Positions 7,712 through 16,912 are shown, counted from the stretch's first letter. The stretch: DNA of 49,944 nt from Clostridia bacterium (GCA_017620395.1 JAFZQJ010000022.1:136977-186920), one strand, 5' to 3'. Notes: generated by a model from the sequence alone, not told the origin. Numbers and translations are program-made.

Positions 7712-9108
7712 TGAAGGGTCTTGCGCTGAAGTTCTGGGCCGGTATGACCGCGCTGATAGCCGGTATGCTGGTGCTGCTGTGGGTGTTTCAGGTAGCGAGC
7801 CTCCAAAGCTTCTACGCCGACGAGATACTCTCGCAGGTCAATGAAGACGCGGAATACCTCGCCGATTGTCTGTCACGCAGCGAGTCGGACGAGTTCATGA
7901 GCCGCGCCTCTTCCCTGGCGTACACCAAAAACCTCTCGGTGCAGGTATACGTCACTCAGAGCCTCTGCATTTACAATTCCGAATCGCTCAACCCGACGCC
8001 GTCCTCCCTCGCGCCGGACAGCGTATTCCGCGAAGCAGTGCTGACGACGCTGTCAGGCAAGGAGTACACCGGCACAACGACGCATCCGAAGTTCAAGGCC
8101 GACGTCGCGATACGCGGCATCCCCTATCGCAACTCCGACGGCAGCTACGGCGCGCTGATGATAAGCGTTTCGCTCGCGCCGGTCGGCACGACCGTAAACA
8201 TACTGCAAAAACAACTTATCATAACCACCGTAGTGCTGCTCGCGCTCGCGCTGGTCATTTCGTTCATAATCTCGCGCACGCTGACCAAGCCGATACTCCA
8301 CATCGAGAAGGCGACGCGGCGCATCGCGGAGGGCGACTATTCCGTCAAGCTCGACGTCAGTTCGAGCGACGAGATCGGTTCGCTCGCGGAGTCGGTCAAC
8401 TACATGGCCGGCGAGCTTTCCAAGACGGACGAGCTGCGCAAGGATCTGATCGCCAACGTTTCGCACGACCTGCGCACTCCGCTCAGCCTCATAAGAGGAT
8501 ACGCGGAAACGCTCCGCGACGTTACCGGCGACAATAAGGAGAAACGCGAACGCCAGCTCGGAATAATCATCGACGAGACCGAACGCCTCGACCGGATCGT
8601 CAGCGATATGCTCGACCTGTCGAAGCTGCAGGCGGGTTCGATAACCGTTTCGCCGGCGCCCTTCAACGTCGGCAGGGCGTTTGCGGATATCATCTCGCGC
8701 TACGATGACCTGAGCGCGAAAAGCGGGATAGAGACCGTGAGCGAATGTCCGGAAGAGCTCGCCGCCATCGGCGATCTGCCGCGGCTGGAACAGGTATTTT
8801 ACAACCTCATCAACAACGCCTTCAACCACACGAAGGCTGGCGGAAGGATAACTCTCCGCGCCGAAAAAGACAGCGAAACGGTGCATTTCTCGGTCACCGA
8901 CACCGGCAGCGGCATCTCCAAGGAGGACCTCCCGCGCATTTTCGACCGCTACTACAAGGGCGAAGCCGGCGTCAGAAAGATAGTCGGCACCGGCCTCGGC
9001 CTCGCGATTGTCAAGAGCATCCTCGACGCGCACCACGCCCTATACGGCGTAGACAGCACCATCGGCGTCGGCACGACCTTCTGGTTCGAGCTTCCGTCGG
9101 CGGAATGA
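7711..9108 (+). CDS. Sensor histidine kinase
   Basis: 465 residues. A first membrane segment (about 8-28), an extracytoplasmic sensor region (about 30-165) and a second membrane segment (about 168-190) lead into a HAMP linker (SRTLTKPILHIEKATRRI). The HisKA helix has the phospho-acceptor His in NVSHDLRTPLSLIRGYAE. The HATPase domain shows the N box (NLINNAFNHTKAGG), G1 (DTGSGISKEDLPRIFDRYY) and G2 (GTGLGLAIVKSILDAH). It pairs with the response regulator encoded just upstream (1-bp overlap). The sensor domain carries no motif I recognise, so the ligand is open. Confidence 0.95.
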   Translation: MKGLALKFWAGMTALIAGMLVLLWVFQVASLQSFYADEILSQVNEDAEYLADCLSRSESDEFMSRASSLAYTKNLSVQVYVTQSLCIYNSESLNPTPSSLAPDSVFREAVLTTLSGKEYTGTTTHPKFKADVAIRGIPYRNSDGSYGALMISVSLAPVGTTVNILQKQLIITTVVLLALALVISFIISRTLTKPILHIEKATRRIAEGDYSVKLDVSSSDEIGSLAESVNYMAGELSKTDELRKDLIANVSHDLRTPLSLIRGYAETLRDVTGDNKEKRERQLGIIIDETERLDRIVSDMLDLSKLQAGSITVSPAPFNVGRAFADIISRYDDLSAKSGIETVSECPEELAAIGDLPRLEQVFYNLINNAFNHTKAGGRITLRAEKDSETVHFSVTDTGSGISKEDLPRIFDRYYKGEAGVRKIVGTGLGLAIVKSILDAHHALYGVDSTIGVGTTFWFELPSAE

Positions 9109-9205
9109 TAAAGTATATGCAGAACCGGAGCAGGCGAAACGCCCGACCGTGATAAGGAAGTTTTTTCACCTCACGTTCGAGTGGTGAGTAAGTGCGAACT
9201 TAAGA

Positions 9206-9239
9206 AAAGCAGACTGAGAACAAAATCAGTCTGCTTTTT
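9206..9239 (+). terminator. Terminator of the two-component operon
   Basis: A 12-bp stem AAAGCAGACTGA / TCAGTCTGCTTT, an 8-nt loop and a T5 run, about 100 bp after the kinase stop. A hairpin array starts directly after it. Confidence 0.85.
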
Positions 9240-9255
9240 CGTGTTCAACCGGTAT

Positions 9256-9428
9256 AATGAAAACGTTCGCTTCGCTCACTAATGAAGACGGCTATGCCCT
9301 AATGAAGACGGCAACTGCGTTGCCTAATGAAGCGAAGCCGCCCGCTTGAAGAAAACCGTTGAATTCGAGTTTCTTCATTAGCGAAGCGTCTTCATTTCTT
9401 CGTTAGCCCACTTGCGGGCGTCTTCATT
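9256..9428. repeat. Hairpin array with TAATGAAG / CTTCATTA linkers
   Basis: The 5' half repeats TAATGAAG(AC) four times, with short self-complementary cores between copies (GGC-TAT-GCC; GGCAAC-TGC-GTTGCC). The 3' half repeats the reverse complement (GTCTTCATT / CTTCATTA), again separated by small cores (for example GCCC-ACTTGC-GGGC). The element is therefore a large imperfect palindrome built of small palindromes. Its length (about 173 bp) and two-arm design match the ATGATAT arrays at 19970-20143 and 39351-39523 although the linker differs. Confidence 0.6.
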
Positions 9429-9514
9429 TTCGGCGCGGCAAAGTTTATACAAAATACTTCCTTATCACGCCGCGCCGAACGCCCGCTCCGGTTTTTTTAT
9501 TGCTGTTGTGTTGG

Positions 9515-9626
9515 GTTGTCGTTCCGAGAAATCGCGGTCGACGGGGAATCCCGTTCCATATGCGGACGCGCCGCGAAAGACGGGGGATCCTTCGCCCTTC
9601 GGGCTCAGGATGACAGATGACGACGC
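9515..9626. repeat. Candidate interspersed palindromic repeat
   Basis: The stretch contains GGATCCTTCGCCCTTCGGGC followed by TCAGGATGAC, preceded by TCGTTCCGAGAAATCGCGG. Sequences of the type GGATCC-TTCG-...-CTCAGGATGAC are, from memory, a common interspersed repeat in Firmicute and other bacterial genomes. Only one copy is in this window, so copy number cannot be shown here. Confidence 0.35.
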
Positions 9627-9630
9627 GGCG

Positions 9631-9882
9631 TCAGTTCCAAATCAGGTCGCGCTTGATCACGAGGAACGCGACGATTCCGATTATAAGCAGAGCGAGCAGG
9701 ATATAATAAAGCCGCGCGCGGAAACGGCGGCGTTCCTCACGCCGCTTTTCGCGTTTTTCGTCGTCGGCTTTGACCTCCGCCCTGAAGTCCTCGAGCTGCG
9801 CCTCGACGTTGCGGCGGCGCTCCTCGCGCTCCAGGCGTTCGATCTCCTCCGGAGTCAGACCTTCCTTTTCGGCTTCGTTCAT
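9631..9882 (-). CDS. Small coiled-coil membrane protein, unknown function
   Basis: 83 residues. Residues 1-55 are highly charged and helical (EKEGLTPEEIERLEREERRR); residues about 57-75 form one membrane segment (YYILLALLIIGIVAFLVI), with a short positively charged tail. This suggests a tail-anchored protein with a cytoplasmic coiled coil; I recognise no family. The ATG at 9882 has GGAGGTGAGCGT upstream, and its own promoter overlaps the end of sigF, so it may be made separately from the sporulation operon. Confidence 0.75.
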   Translation of the reverse strand: MNEAEKEGLTPEEIERLEREERRRNVEAQLEDFRAEVKADDEKREKRREERRRFRARLYYILLALLIIGIVAFLVIKRDLIWN

Positions 9883-9917
9883 ACGCTCACCTCCGCGCTT
9901 CGCGACGTTACGCGTAT

Positions 9918-9947
9918 ATTATAACACGAAAGCGGCGCGGCAGTCAA
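9918..9947 (-). promoter_or_regulatory. sigma-A-like promoter of the 83-residue membrane protein
   Basis: On the minus strand TTGACT (9947-9942), 18 bp, TATAAT (9923-9918), about 36 bp before the ATG. The -35 overlaps the sigF stop codon. Confidence 0.6.
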
Positions 9948-10588
9948 GCGAGAATGGCGCGAAGTTTTTCCAGCGCCTTCTTTTCGCGGCGGGAGACCTG
10001 CACCTGCGTCATTGACATGACGCGCCCGACTCCCGCCTGCGAAAGCCCGTGGCGGTAGCGCAGCAGGATCAGCCGCCGTTCAAGCGGCTCGAGCATCGAT
10101 AAAGCGCGGCCGAGGTCGGCGCGGAGCAGCGCGGCTTCCGTTTCGTCCGGCGCGGCGCAGGACGCGCTTTCGTCTGCGTCGATGGAGGCGACGGGAGCGC
10201 ACGCGTTCAGCGCGAAGGCGACGCGTTCGGGAGTTTCGCCGAGCGCAGCGGCGATCTCGCCTATGCGGGCTTCCCTGCCGGTCTCCTTCTCGACGCGCTC
10301 CTTTTCCGCGAGCGCGGCGGCGCCGAGCGCCCTTGCGGCGCGGCCGACCTTCACTGCTCCGCCGGCGCGAAGGAGCATGCGTATCTCCCCCGCTATCACC
10401 GGCACGGCGTAGGTGGAGAAGGCCGTGCCGAGCGTTTCGTCGTAGCGCGTCGCCGCTTTGAAAAGCCCGACGCAGCCCGCCTGAAAAATATCGTCGTACT
10501 CCGCGCCCCTGCCCCTGAACCGCGCCGCAACGGCGTGGACGAGCGGCGTATTCTCGCGCACCGCGCGGTCGTAATCGCGGCCGGTCAT
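9944..10588 (-). CDS. sigF: Sporulation sigma factor SigF
   Basis: 214 residues, shorter than the roughly 255 of Bacillus SigF. Region 2 is clear (AEYDDIFQAGCVGLFKAATRYD, then FSTYAVPVIAGEIRMLLR); region 3 lies at about 80-130; region 4 helix-turn-helix ends in LILLRYRHGLSQAGVGRVMSMTQVQVSRREKKALEKL. SigF is the first forespore-specific sigma factor and is held inactive by SpoIIAB. Assignment rests mainly on gene order after spoIIAA and spoIIAB; the same order occurs with sigB-rsbV-rsbW, but the Clostridia context, the YIN/MSMTQVQVSR features and other sporulation genes favour sigF. The start overlaps the spoIIAB stop as ATGA. Confidence 0.88.
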   Translation of the reverse strand: MTGRDYDRAVRENTPLVHAVAARFRGRGAEYDDIFQAGCVGLFKAATRYDETLGTAFSTYAVPVIAGEIRMLLRAGGAVKVGRAARALGAAALAEKERVEKETGREARIGEIAAALGETPERVAFALNACAPVASIDADESASCAAPDETEAALLRADLGRALSMLEPLERRLILLRYRHGLSQAGVGRVMSMTQVQVSRREKKALEKLRAILA

Positions 10589-11019
10589 TCTTTCGCCTTC
10601 AGCGTTTTGACCATGTGTACCGCGGTGCCCTTGTCCGGCTTCGAACGCACGCGGAGCTTGTCCATAAACGCCTCCATAACGGTAAAGCCGAGCCCCGAGC
10701 GTTCGCTCTCCGGAGAGGTCGTGAAAAGCGGCGTCATCGCGCGCTGCACGTCGTCGATGCCCTTGCCCTTGTCCTTGACGTCGATGACGATCTTGCGATC
10801 CTTGAGTATGTAGGCGTTGATATAAACGACGCCGAGCTTATTGCCGTAGCCGTGAACTATGGCGTTCGTCACCGCTTCCGAAACGGCGGTCTTTATATCC
10901 GAAAGCTCCTCGACCGTCGGGTCGAGCTGCGCGAGAAACGCCGCCACCGCGCTGCGCGAGAATGCCTCGTTCGACGAACGGCTGACGAACTGCAGCTTGA
11001 ACGAATTGAGGTATTTCAT
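10585..11019 (-). CDS. spoIIAB: Anti-sigma F factor and protein kinase SpoIIAB
   Basis: 144 residues, standard family length. A GHKL/HATPase fold is visible: SRSAVAAFLAQLDPTVEEL, the N box DIKTAVSEAVTNAIVHGY, G1 VIDVKDKGKGIDD and G2 SERSGLGFTVMEAFMD. SpoIIAB binds and blocks SigF and phosphorylates SpoIIAA on serine. It lies between spoIIAA (22 nt upstream) and sigF (4-nt overlap). Confidence 0.94.
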   Translation of the reverse strand: MKYLNSFKLQFVSRSSNEAFSRSAVAAFLAQLDPTVEELSDIKTAVSEAVTNAIVHGYGNKLGVVYINAYILKDRKIVIDVKDKGKGIDDVQRAMTPLFTTSPESERSGLGFTVMEAFMDKLRVRSKPDKGTAVHMVKTLKAKE

Positions 11020-11040
11020 ACGTTTTCCTTTCCCCGCGGC

Positions 11041-11358
11041 TCAAGTGGCCGCGGATTTGATTTCCACCAGCTTCTGCACGCCCGCGAGGCGCAGTAGCTG
11101 AAGCGTGCGCCTGTCCGCGCACTCGACTATCACCCTGCCGCCGTATGGCGCGACCTTGTTGTAGCGGCCGAGTATCAGTCCGATGCCGGAGCTGTCCATG
11201 AACTTCACGCCGGAAAAATCGATGACCACCGACTCCGGACGCAGCTTCGCTATCCACCTGTCCGCCTCCTCGCGCACCGGCTTCGCGGAGTGGTGGTCGA
11301 TCTCCGCGGGCAGCGAAAGCGTCAGCGTGTTGGCGCGCTGCTCGTATTTCAACTCCAT
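11041..11358 (-). CDS. spoIIAA: Anti-sigma F factor antagonist SpoIIAA
   Basis: 105 residues, a STAS domain. The phosphorylatable serine is in VKFMDSSGIGLILGRY, the classic DSSG motif; the preceding LPAEIDHHSAKPVREEADRWI is also typical. Unphosphorylated SpoIIAA frees SigF by binding SpoIIAB. The ATG at 11358 has AGAGGTG 7 nt upstream and is preferred over the GTG at 11367. Only about 45 bp separate it from the folC terminator, and I see no convincing sigma-A or sigma-H promoter there, so its promoter remains unassigned. Confidence 0.93.
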   Translation of the reverse strand: MELKYEQRANTLTLSLPAEIDHHSAKPVREEADRWIAKLRPESVVIDFSGVKFMDSSGIGLILGRYNKVAPYGGRVIVECADRRTLQLLRLAGVQKLVEIKSAAT

Positions 11359-11401
11359 TGTTTTCACCTCTCATTCCCGTTCCCTCGTATTTTGCGCATA
11401 A

Positions 11402-11432
11402 CAAAAACGGGCTATACACGAGTATAGCCCGT
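11402..11432 (-). terminator. Terminator of the valS-folC operon
   Basis: An 11-bp stem ACGGGCTATAC / GTATAGCCCGT with a 4-nt loop, then T5 on the minus strand, between folC and spoIIAA. Confidence 0.88.
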
Positions 11433-11452
11433 CCTGTATGAATTTTTTGCCG

Positions 11453-12709
11453 CTATTTGTCGGCTTTGAAGATTTTTCTCGCCTCCGAAACCAGATACAG
11501 CGAGCCGCAGACTATCACCGCGTCGGTTTCGGGATCGCCGCGGGCGGCTTCGACCGCCTCCGCGACCGAAGGCGCGGCGGACGCCTTAACGCCAAGTCCG
11601 ACGAGTAGTTCGCGCAGGTCTTCCGCTTCCATACAGCGAGGATTGTCAACCTTTACGGCGATCGCTTTGTTTACGACGCCGGCGAGGTGTTTCAGCGATT
11701 CGGCGGCGTTTTTGTCCTTCATCATCGCGACGACGGCGGTCACGCGCACGCCCCCGAACTCGCTTTTCAGCAGCGCGGCGAGGGACTCCATGCCGGAGGG
11801 GTTGTGTGCGCCGTCAAGCACGACGGGCGGCTTGACGCTGACAGTCTCGAACCGCGCCGGCATCGTCGCCTTCATCAGCCCGAGCGCGATCTTCTCGCGC
11901 GTCAGCTTATAGAAGCCGCTGCACGCCAGCTCGTCGAGCGCTTCTATCGCAGTCACGGCGTTGAGCGTCTGATGCGCACCGCGCAGCGTGATCACGTAGT
12001 CGTTGTTTTTATAGGTGAAGAAATGCTCCCTGCGGCGCAGGCGCATCAGGTCTGGGATTATGACCTCGGCGCGTTTCTTCTCCGCCGTTTCGCGTATCGC
12101 CGCGAAGACCTCATCCGCCTGCTCCGGATAGACGACGACGGAGCCGCCGGACTTGATTATCTGCGCCTTCTCGAGCGCGATTTTTTCAAGCGTGTCGCCG
12201 AGCAGCTCGGTGTGATCGAATGAAACGGAGGTTATTACCGAAACGACCGTCGTCATAACGGCGTTTGTGGCGTCGAGGCGACCGCCTATCCCCGCCTCGA
12301 GCACGACTATATCGCACCCGTTGCGGAAGAACCATTCCATCGCCGCGGCGGTCAGCAGCTCGAACTCGACGTAGTTATCCGGATACGCCTCCGCAACCTC
12401 CTTCACCTTCTCCATCACGGCGGCGAAGAGCTCCTCGGGGATATACTTCCCGTTTATCTGTATGCGCTCAGTAAAGCGCACGACGTACGGCGAGATGAAA
12501 AGCCCCGTCTTGTAGCCCGCCTCCTGCAGCGCGGAGGCGCAGAACGCGGCGGTCGAACCCTTGCCGTTCGTGCCCGCGATATGCAGAAACTTGAGGTGAT
12601 TCTGCGGGTTCCCAAGGCCTTCAAGCAGGGTTTTTATCCTATGCAAATCTACGGTCGGCGATAACCGACCGTAGGAATGCAGATATTCCAATGCTTCGGA
12701 ATAAGTCAC
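11453..12709 (-). CDS. folC: Folylpolyglutamate synthase / dihydrofolate synthase
   Basis: 418 residues, the normal FolC length. The Mur-ligase-like ATP site [17 protein letters not shown] is at about 43-60, followed by [17 protein letters not shown] and [16 protein letters not shown]; the later [10 protein letters not shown] is the second diagnostic motif. The enzyme adds glutamate to dihydropteroate and to folates in the cytoplasm. The ATG overlaps the valS stop (ATGA), a valS-folC pairing that is common in Firmicutes. Confidence 0.96.
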   Translation of the reverse strand: MTYSEALEYLHSYGRLSPTVDLHRIKTLLEGLGNPQNHLKFLHIAGTNGKGSTAAFCASALQEAGYKTGLFISPYVVRFTERIQINGKYIPEELFAAVMEKVKEVAEAYPDNYVEFELLTAAAMEWFFRNGCDIVVLEAGIGGRLDATNAVMTTVVSVITSVSFDHTELLGDTLEKIALEKAQIIKSGGSVVVYPEQADEVFAAIRETAEKKRAEVIIPDLMRLRRREHFFTYKNNDYVITLRGAHQTLNAVTAIEALDELACSGFYKLTREKIALGLMKATMPARFETVSVKPPVVLDGAHNPSGMESLAALLKSEFGGVRVTAVVAMMKDKNAAESLKHLAGVVNKAIAVKVDNPRCMEAEDLRELLVGLGVKASAAPSVAEAVEAARGDPETDAVIVCGSLYLVSEARKIFKADK

Positions 12710-15333
12710 TTGATCTCTCCCAGTTTCGCGAGCGAATCCTCGATCTTCGCGAGCATCTCCTTGAGGGAGGCGAGCTTTTTGCGCTCCTCATCTACGAGCT
12801 TCGCGGGCGCCTTTGAGATGAAGCCCTCGTTGTTCAGGCGGCTCTCGCAGCGCGTGATTTCATTCTCAGTCGCGGCCTTCTCCTTGTTGAGTCTGGCGCG
12901 CTCCTTCTCGGGATCGACCAGTTCGTTCATCGGGATCATCAGCTTCGCGGAGGGGACGACCATCGTCAGCGCGTTGGCGACGGAAAGCTCGCGCTCTATC
13001 TCGATCTCGCTGACTCCGGCGAGGCGCTTGAAGAACTCCGCGCCCTTGGCGAATGTCTCCGGCTTGTCGGTCTCGATGAAGAGCGCCGCTTTCTTCGAAA
13101 GCGGGATGTTCATCGCGGCACGCTTGGCGCGGATTTCCTTTATCGCCGCCATTATGAGATTCATGCTCTCCTCGTCGGAGGCGAAGTTGAGCGCTTCGGA
13201 GTATTCCGGCCAGGGCGCGACGACGAGCGCCTTGCCCTCGTGCGGGATGCTCTGCCAGATCTCCTCGGTGATGAACGGCATAAAGGGATGCAGCAGCTTC
13301 AGGATCTTGTCGAGCACGTAGACGAGCACGCGCTCGGCTCCGGCGGCCTGCTCACCGCCCGCGAATAGGCGTATCTTCGCAAGCTCGATGTACCAGTCGC
13401 AGAAGTCGTCCCAGATGAAGCTGTATACCTTGTCGAGCGCGATGCCGAGCTCGAACTTGTCGATGTTCGCTGTCACGTCGGCGACGACGTTGTTTAGCTT
13501 CGAGAGAATCCACTTGTCGTCAAGCGTCAGCGTTGCGGGAAGCGCGGTTTCGTCGCTGTGCAGGTTCATCAGAACGAAGCGCGCGGCGTTCCAGAGCTTG
13601 TTGGCAAAGTTGCGGCTCGCCTCGACCTTCTCGTCCGAGAAGCGCATATCGTTGCCGGGCGAGTTGTTCGTCGCAAGCGCGAAGCGGAGCGCGTCCGCGC
13701 CGTACTGCTCGATGACCTTCAGCGGATCGATGCCGTTGCCGAGGGATTTCGACATCTTCCTGCCCTGCGAGTCGCGCACGAGGCCGTGGATGAATACGGT
13801 CTTGAACGGCGGCTTGCCGGTGTGCTCGAGGCCGGAGAATATCATTCTCGCTACCCAGAAGAAGATGATGTCGTAAGCCGTCACGAGCGTCGTCGTCGGG
13901 TAGAAATAGTCGAGGTCGGCGGTCTGCTTCGGCCAGCCGAGCGTCGAGAACGGCCAGAGCGCGGAGGAGAACCAGGTGTCGAGGACGTCCTCGTCCTGAC
14001 GCATATGCTTCGAGCCGCACTTCGGGCAGACGGCGACGTTCTCTTTCGAAACGACCATCTCGCCGCAGTCGTCGCAGTAATACGCGGGTATGCGGTGTCC
14101 CCACCAGAGCTGGCGGGAGATGCACCAGTCGTGGATGTTGTTCATCCAGTTGATGTATATCTTCGAGAAGCGCTCGGGTACGAACTTGATCTCGCCGCTC
14201 TCGACCGCTTCGATGGCGGGCTTTGCGAGCGGAGCCATCTTAACGAACCACTGGCGCGACGCGATCGGCTCGACCGTCGTCTTGCAGCGGTAGCATTCGC
14301 CGACGTTGTGAACGTGATCCTCGATCTTGACGAGGTAGCCCTCCTTCTCGAGGTCCGCGACGATCTGCTTGCGGGCGGCGTATCTGTCGAGCCCGAAGTA
14401 GCGGCCGCCGTTCTCGTTGATGCAGGCGTTCTCGTCCATGATGAGTATTTCCTCAAGGCCGTGGCGCTTGCCGACCTCGAAGTCGTTGGGGTCATGGCAG
14501 GGCGTGATCTTCACGCAGCCGGTGCCGAACTCCATATCGACGTATTCGTCCGCGATGATGGGTATTTCCCTGCCGACGAGGGGCAGGATCGCGGTCTTGC
14601 CGACGATGGACTTGTAGCGTTCGTCGTTCGGGTTGACGGCGATCGCGGTGTCGCCGAGCATCGTTTCGGGACGCGTGGTGGCGACGACGAGTGACTTCGA
14701 CGTGCCCTTGATGGGATATCTGATGTGCCAGAAGTGGCCGGGCTGTTCCTTATACTCGACCTCCGCGTCGGAAAGCGCGGTCGTGCAGCGCGGGCACCAG
14801 TTGATTATGCGGTTCCCGCGGTAGATGAGCCCCTTGTTGTAGAGGTTGATGAAGACCTCCTTGACCGCCTCGGAACATCCCTCGTCCATCGTGAAGCGTT
14901 CCCTGCTCCAGTCGCAGGATGAGCCGAGCTTGCGCAGCTGCTTGAGGATGCGGCTGCCGTAAAGCTCCTTCCAGTCCCAGACGCGGCGGACGAAACGTTC
15001 TCTGCCGAGGTCGTAGCGCGTTTTTCCCTCGTTGTTGCGGAGGTCCGCTTCAACGACGATCTGCGTGGCGATGCCGGCGTGGTCGGTGCCGGGGATCCAC
15101 AGCGCGGAATAACCCTGCATACGGCGGGTGCGGATAAGGATATCCTGCATCGTTTCGTCGAGGGCGTGTCCCATATGGAGCTGACCGGTCACGTTCGGCG
15201 GCGGAATGACGATGGTGTAGGGCTTCTTCGCGGGGTCGACCTTCGCGGAGAAGTAGTTGCCCTTAAGCCAGAAGTCGTATATACTGTCTTCCACTTTGCC
15301 GGGGTCGTAGGTTTTTTCGAGCTCTTTTCTCAT
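12706..15333 (-). CDS. valS: Valyl-tRNA synthetase
   Basis: 875 residues. The class I signatures are [13 protein letters not shown] (HIGH-type) and [10 protein letters not shown] (KMSKS). The CP1 editing domain includes [12 protein letters not shown], zinc-finger-like CYRCKTT and CDDCGEMV...CPKCGS are visible, and the C-terminus is the family's coiled coil ([22 protein letters not shown] in the last 80 residues). It charges tRNA-Val; a tRNA-Val gene is at 20644-20719. It is the first gene of valS-folC, with a promoter at 15399-15427 and a leader of only about 60 nt, too short for a T-box. Confidence 0.97.
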   Translation of the reverse strand: MRKELEKTYDPGKVEDSIYDFWLKGNYFSAKVDPAKKPYTIVIPPPNVTGQLHMGHALDETMQDILIRTRRMQGYSALWIPGTDHAGIATQIVVEADLRNNEGKTRYDLGRERFVRRVWDWKELYGSRILKQLRKLGSSCDWSRERFTMDEGCSEAVKEVFINLYNKGLIYRGNRIINWCPRCTTALSDAEVEYKEQPGHFWHIRYPIKGTSKSLVVATTRPETMLGDTAIAVNPNDERYKSIVGKTAILPLVGREIPIIADEYVDMEFGTGCVKITPCHDPNDFEVGKRHGLEEILIMDENACINENGGRYFGLDRYAARKQIVADLEKEGYLVKIEDHVHNVGECYRCKTTVEPIASRQWFVKMAPLAKPAIEAVESGEIKFVPERFSKIYINWMNNIHDWCISRQLWWGHRIPAYYCDDCGEMVVSKENVAVCPKCGSKHMRQDEDVLDTWFSSALWPFSTLGWPKQTADLDYFYPTTTLVTAYDIIFFWVARMIFSGLEHTGKPPFKTVFIHGLVRDSQGRKMSKSLGNGIDPLKVIEQYGADALRFALATNNSPGNDMRFSDEKVEASRNFANKLWNAARFVLMNLHSDETALPATLTLDDKWILSKLNNVVADVTANIDKFELGIALDKVYSFIWDDFCDWYIELAKIRLFAGGEQAAGAERVLVYVLDKILKLLHPFMPFITEEIWQSIPHEGKALVVAPWPEYSEALNFASDEESMNLIMAAIKEIRAKRAAMNIPLSKKAALFIETDKPETFAKGAEFFKRLAGVSEIEIERELSVANALTMVVPSAKLMIPMNELVDPEKERARLNKEKAATENEITRCESRLNNEGFISKAPAKLVDEERKKLASLKEMLAKIEDSLAKLGEIK

Positions 15334-15398
15334 TTGCTTTCCCGTACCTTTCGTATGAAACGGACGCGCTGACGCGTCTTCGCATTTCTCTGTTTGAG

Positions 15399-15427
15399 AT
15401 TATCTCACAAACAAGCGGATATGTCAA
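15399..15427 (-). promoter_or_regulatory. sigma-A promoter of valS-folC
   Basis: On the minus strand TTGACA (15427-15422), 17 bp, GATAAT (15404-15399). It is back to back with the apbE promoter 20 bp away. Confidence 0.7.
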
Positions 15428-15446
15428 GATTTCGAGCGCGTTTTAC

Positions 15447-15474
15447 TTGAAAAAATCGCAAACCGTGCTATTAT
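15447..15474 (+). promoter_or_regulatory. sigma-A promoter of the apbE operon
   Basis: TTGAAA (15447-15452), 16 bp, TATTAT (15469-15474), about 30 bp before the apbE ATG. Confidence 0.55.
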
Positions 15475-15504
15475 ATAAGTATAAACTCTCACGGAGGATT
15501 CCCG

Positions 15505-16539
15505 ATGAAAAGGATAATCGCGGCGCTTTCTGCGCTGACTCTCATATTCACCCTCGCCGCCTGCGGAAAAGGCGGCTCCTCCGGCGCAGCCGAAGCCCGC
15601 ACCGCAACAGTCTTCGCGATGGACACCTTCGTCACCTTCACCGCCTACTGCGGCGACGAAACGCTCGAAAAGGCCGGGCGGCTCGTGACGGAGCTCGACG
15701 CGAAGCTTTCGCGCACGAAAGCGGACAGCGATATCGGAAAGCTAAACGCCTCCGGCGCGGCGGGCGCCGAGGTGAGCACTGAGACCGCGGAACTGCTAAA
15801 GGAGGCGCTCGCCTGCTGCGCTGAGTCCGACGGCGTATTCGATATAACGATAGCGCCCATAACGGACCTCTGGGACGTCAACGGCAAAGCCGTGAGCGGC
15901 AGCCGCCCGACTCTCCCCTCTCCCGCTCAGATCGCGGACGCGATGCTCTGCGTCGGATACAAGTATCTGACGGTCGACGGCACTACGGCGAAATTCGCCT
16001 ATGAAGGCATGAGCTGCGACCTCGGCGGCATCGCAAAGGGCTACGCCGCGGACAAGGCGGTCGAGCTGCTCCGCGCCGACGGCGTTTCATCCGCGCTGAT
16101 ACAGGTCGGCAGCAGCGTCTACGTCATGGGCGAAAAGCCCGACGGCAGCGCCTACACGGTCGGCGTGCGCGATCCCGAGGGGGGCGCGAACGACTACGTC
16201 GGCACTCTCGCGCTGAAGGATAAGTACGTAACCTCCTCCGGCGACTACGAGCGCTATTTCGAGCTTGACGGAAAGCGCTACTGCCACATCTTCGACACCG
16301 CGCTCGGATACCCGATAGACAACGACCTGCGCAGCGTGACCGTCGTCACCGACAGCGGAACGCGCGGCGACTACCTCTCCACGACGCTCTTCTGCCTGGG
16401 GCTCGAGAACGCGATGCGCAGGTGTGAAAAAGAAGGCGTATCCGCGCTCTTCATCACGAAGGACAGGCGCATTTACACAGTCGGAGCGGACTTCGACGGT
16501 TTCACGCTGACGAGCGGAGATTACACTCATGAAAAGTAA
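15505..16539 (+). CDS. apbE: FAD:protein FMN transferase (ApbE), lipoprotein
   Basis: 344 residues. The signal peptide ends in the lipobox TLAACGKG, so the mature enzyme should be lipid-anchored outside the membrane. Family motifs are visible: VFAMDTFVTFTAY, DGVFDITIAPITDLW, CDLGGIAKGYAADKAVE and the distal FDTALGYP...VTDSGTRGDYLSTTLF. ApbE transfers FMN from FAD to a Thr or Ser of extracytosolic redox proteins. It overlaps the next gene by 11 nt, and the three genes to 17438 form one operon. No substrate flavoprotein (for example an FMN-binding-domain protein or RnfG/D) lies in the window. Confidence 0.94.
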   Translation: MKRIIAALSALTLIFTLAACGKGGSSGAAEARTATVFAMDTFVTFTAYCGDETLEKAGRLVTELDAKLSRTKADSDIGKLNASGAAGAEVSTETAELLKEALACCAESDGVFDITIAPITDLWDVNGKAVSGSRPTLPSPAQIADAMLCVGYKYLTVDGTTAKFAYEGMSCDLGGIAKGYAADKAVELLRADGVSSALIQVGSSVYVMGEKPDGSAYTVGVRDPEGGANDYVGTLALKDKYVTSSGDYERYFELDGKRYCHIFDTALGYPIDNDLRSVTVVTDSGTRGDYLSTTLFCLGLENAMRRCEKEGVSALFITKDRRIYTVGADFDGFTLTSGDYTHEK

Positions 16540-16912
16540 GCTGAGCTTGAAATTCAAACTGCGCGACGCGATCGTCATCGCCGCGGCGCTGCTTCTCGCG
16601 GCGGCGGTGTTCCTGCTCACGCTCCCGAAGGCGGGCGGAGACCGGCTTTACGCTGAGATCAGCCGCGGGGGCGAAGTTCTCGCAACGCTTCCGCTCGACA
16701 CGGACGCGGAATATATCGTCAACGGCGACTATGAAAACGTGGTTACGATCGCGGACGGAAGCGCGTTTTTCAGCTCGTCAAACTGCCCCAATGAAGACTG
16801 CGTACACGCCGGACGGCTGACGAAGGCGGGACAGCTCGCCGTCTGCCTGCCGAACGGAGTTACGCTCCGCATCGTCGGCGCCGAAGCCGACGTCGACGCG
16901 ATAGCGGGGTGA
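16529..16912 (+). CDS. NusG domain II-containing protein, membrane-anchored
   Basis: 127 residues. One N-terminal membrane segment (about 14-35, VIAAALLLAAAVFLLTL) is followed by an extracytoplasmic domain with the NusG-II signature: EYIVNGDYENVVTIADGSAF, then SSNCPNEDCVHAGRLTKAGQ with a CPNEDC cysteine pair, and a VCLPNGVTLRI end. Such proteins are regularly encoded beside ApbE and Gx transporters. Their function is unproven; the cysteine pair could be redox-active or bind metal (inference). The start lies inside the end of apbE. Confidence 0.88.
   Translation: MKSKLSLKFKLRDAIVIAAALLLAAAVFLLTLPKAGGDRLYAEISRGGEVLATLPLDTDAEYIVNGDYENVVTIADGSAFFSSSNCPNEDCVHAGRLTKAGQLAVCLPNGVTLRIVGAEADVDAIAG

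Larger units (their letters stand above)
9148..9469. repeat. 14-bp inverted repeat enclosing a terminator and a TAATGAAG hairpin array
   Basis: CGTGATAAGGAAGT at 9148-9161 returns as its exact reverse complement at 9456-9469. Between the arms lie the kinase terminator and the array at 9256-9428. The 8-mer AACGCCCG occurs just outside both arms (9138-9145 and 9478-9485), though not directly touching them. The layout recalls a non-autonomous mobile element, but no transposase is present and the repeat could be a remnant. The stretch 9109-9630 contains no gene. Confidence 0.5.

Noticed and set aside
9148..9485. Complete transposable element with target duplication
   Set aside because: The 14-bp inverted repeats are real, but the flanking 8-mers do not touch the repeat ends and there is no transposase, so only an inverted-repeat-framed array is claimed.
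9944..11358. rsbV-rsbW-sigB stress operon instead of spoIIAA-spoIIAB-sigF
   Set aside because: Gene order is the same, but the lineage context, other sporulation genes in the window and the sequence character of all three products favour the spoIIA locus; sigB operons are not typical of Clostridia.
11359..11401. sigma-H promoter for the spoIIA operon
   Set aside because: A GGGAAT resembles part of a sigma-H -10, but it overlaps the ribosome site and there is no matching -35.
15334..15427. T-box leader before valS (and likewise before cysS)
   Set aside because: The promoter-to-ATG distance is about 60 nt for valS, and neither leader has a T-box sequence, a specifier hairpin or a terminator.
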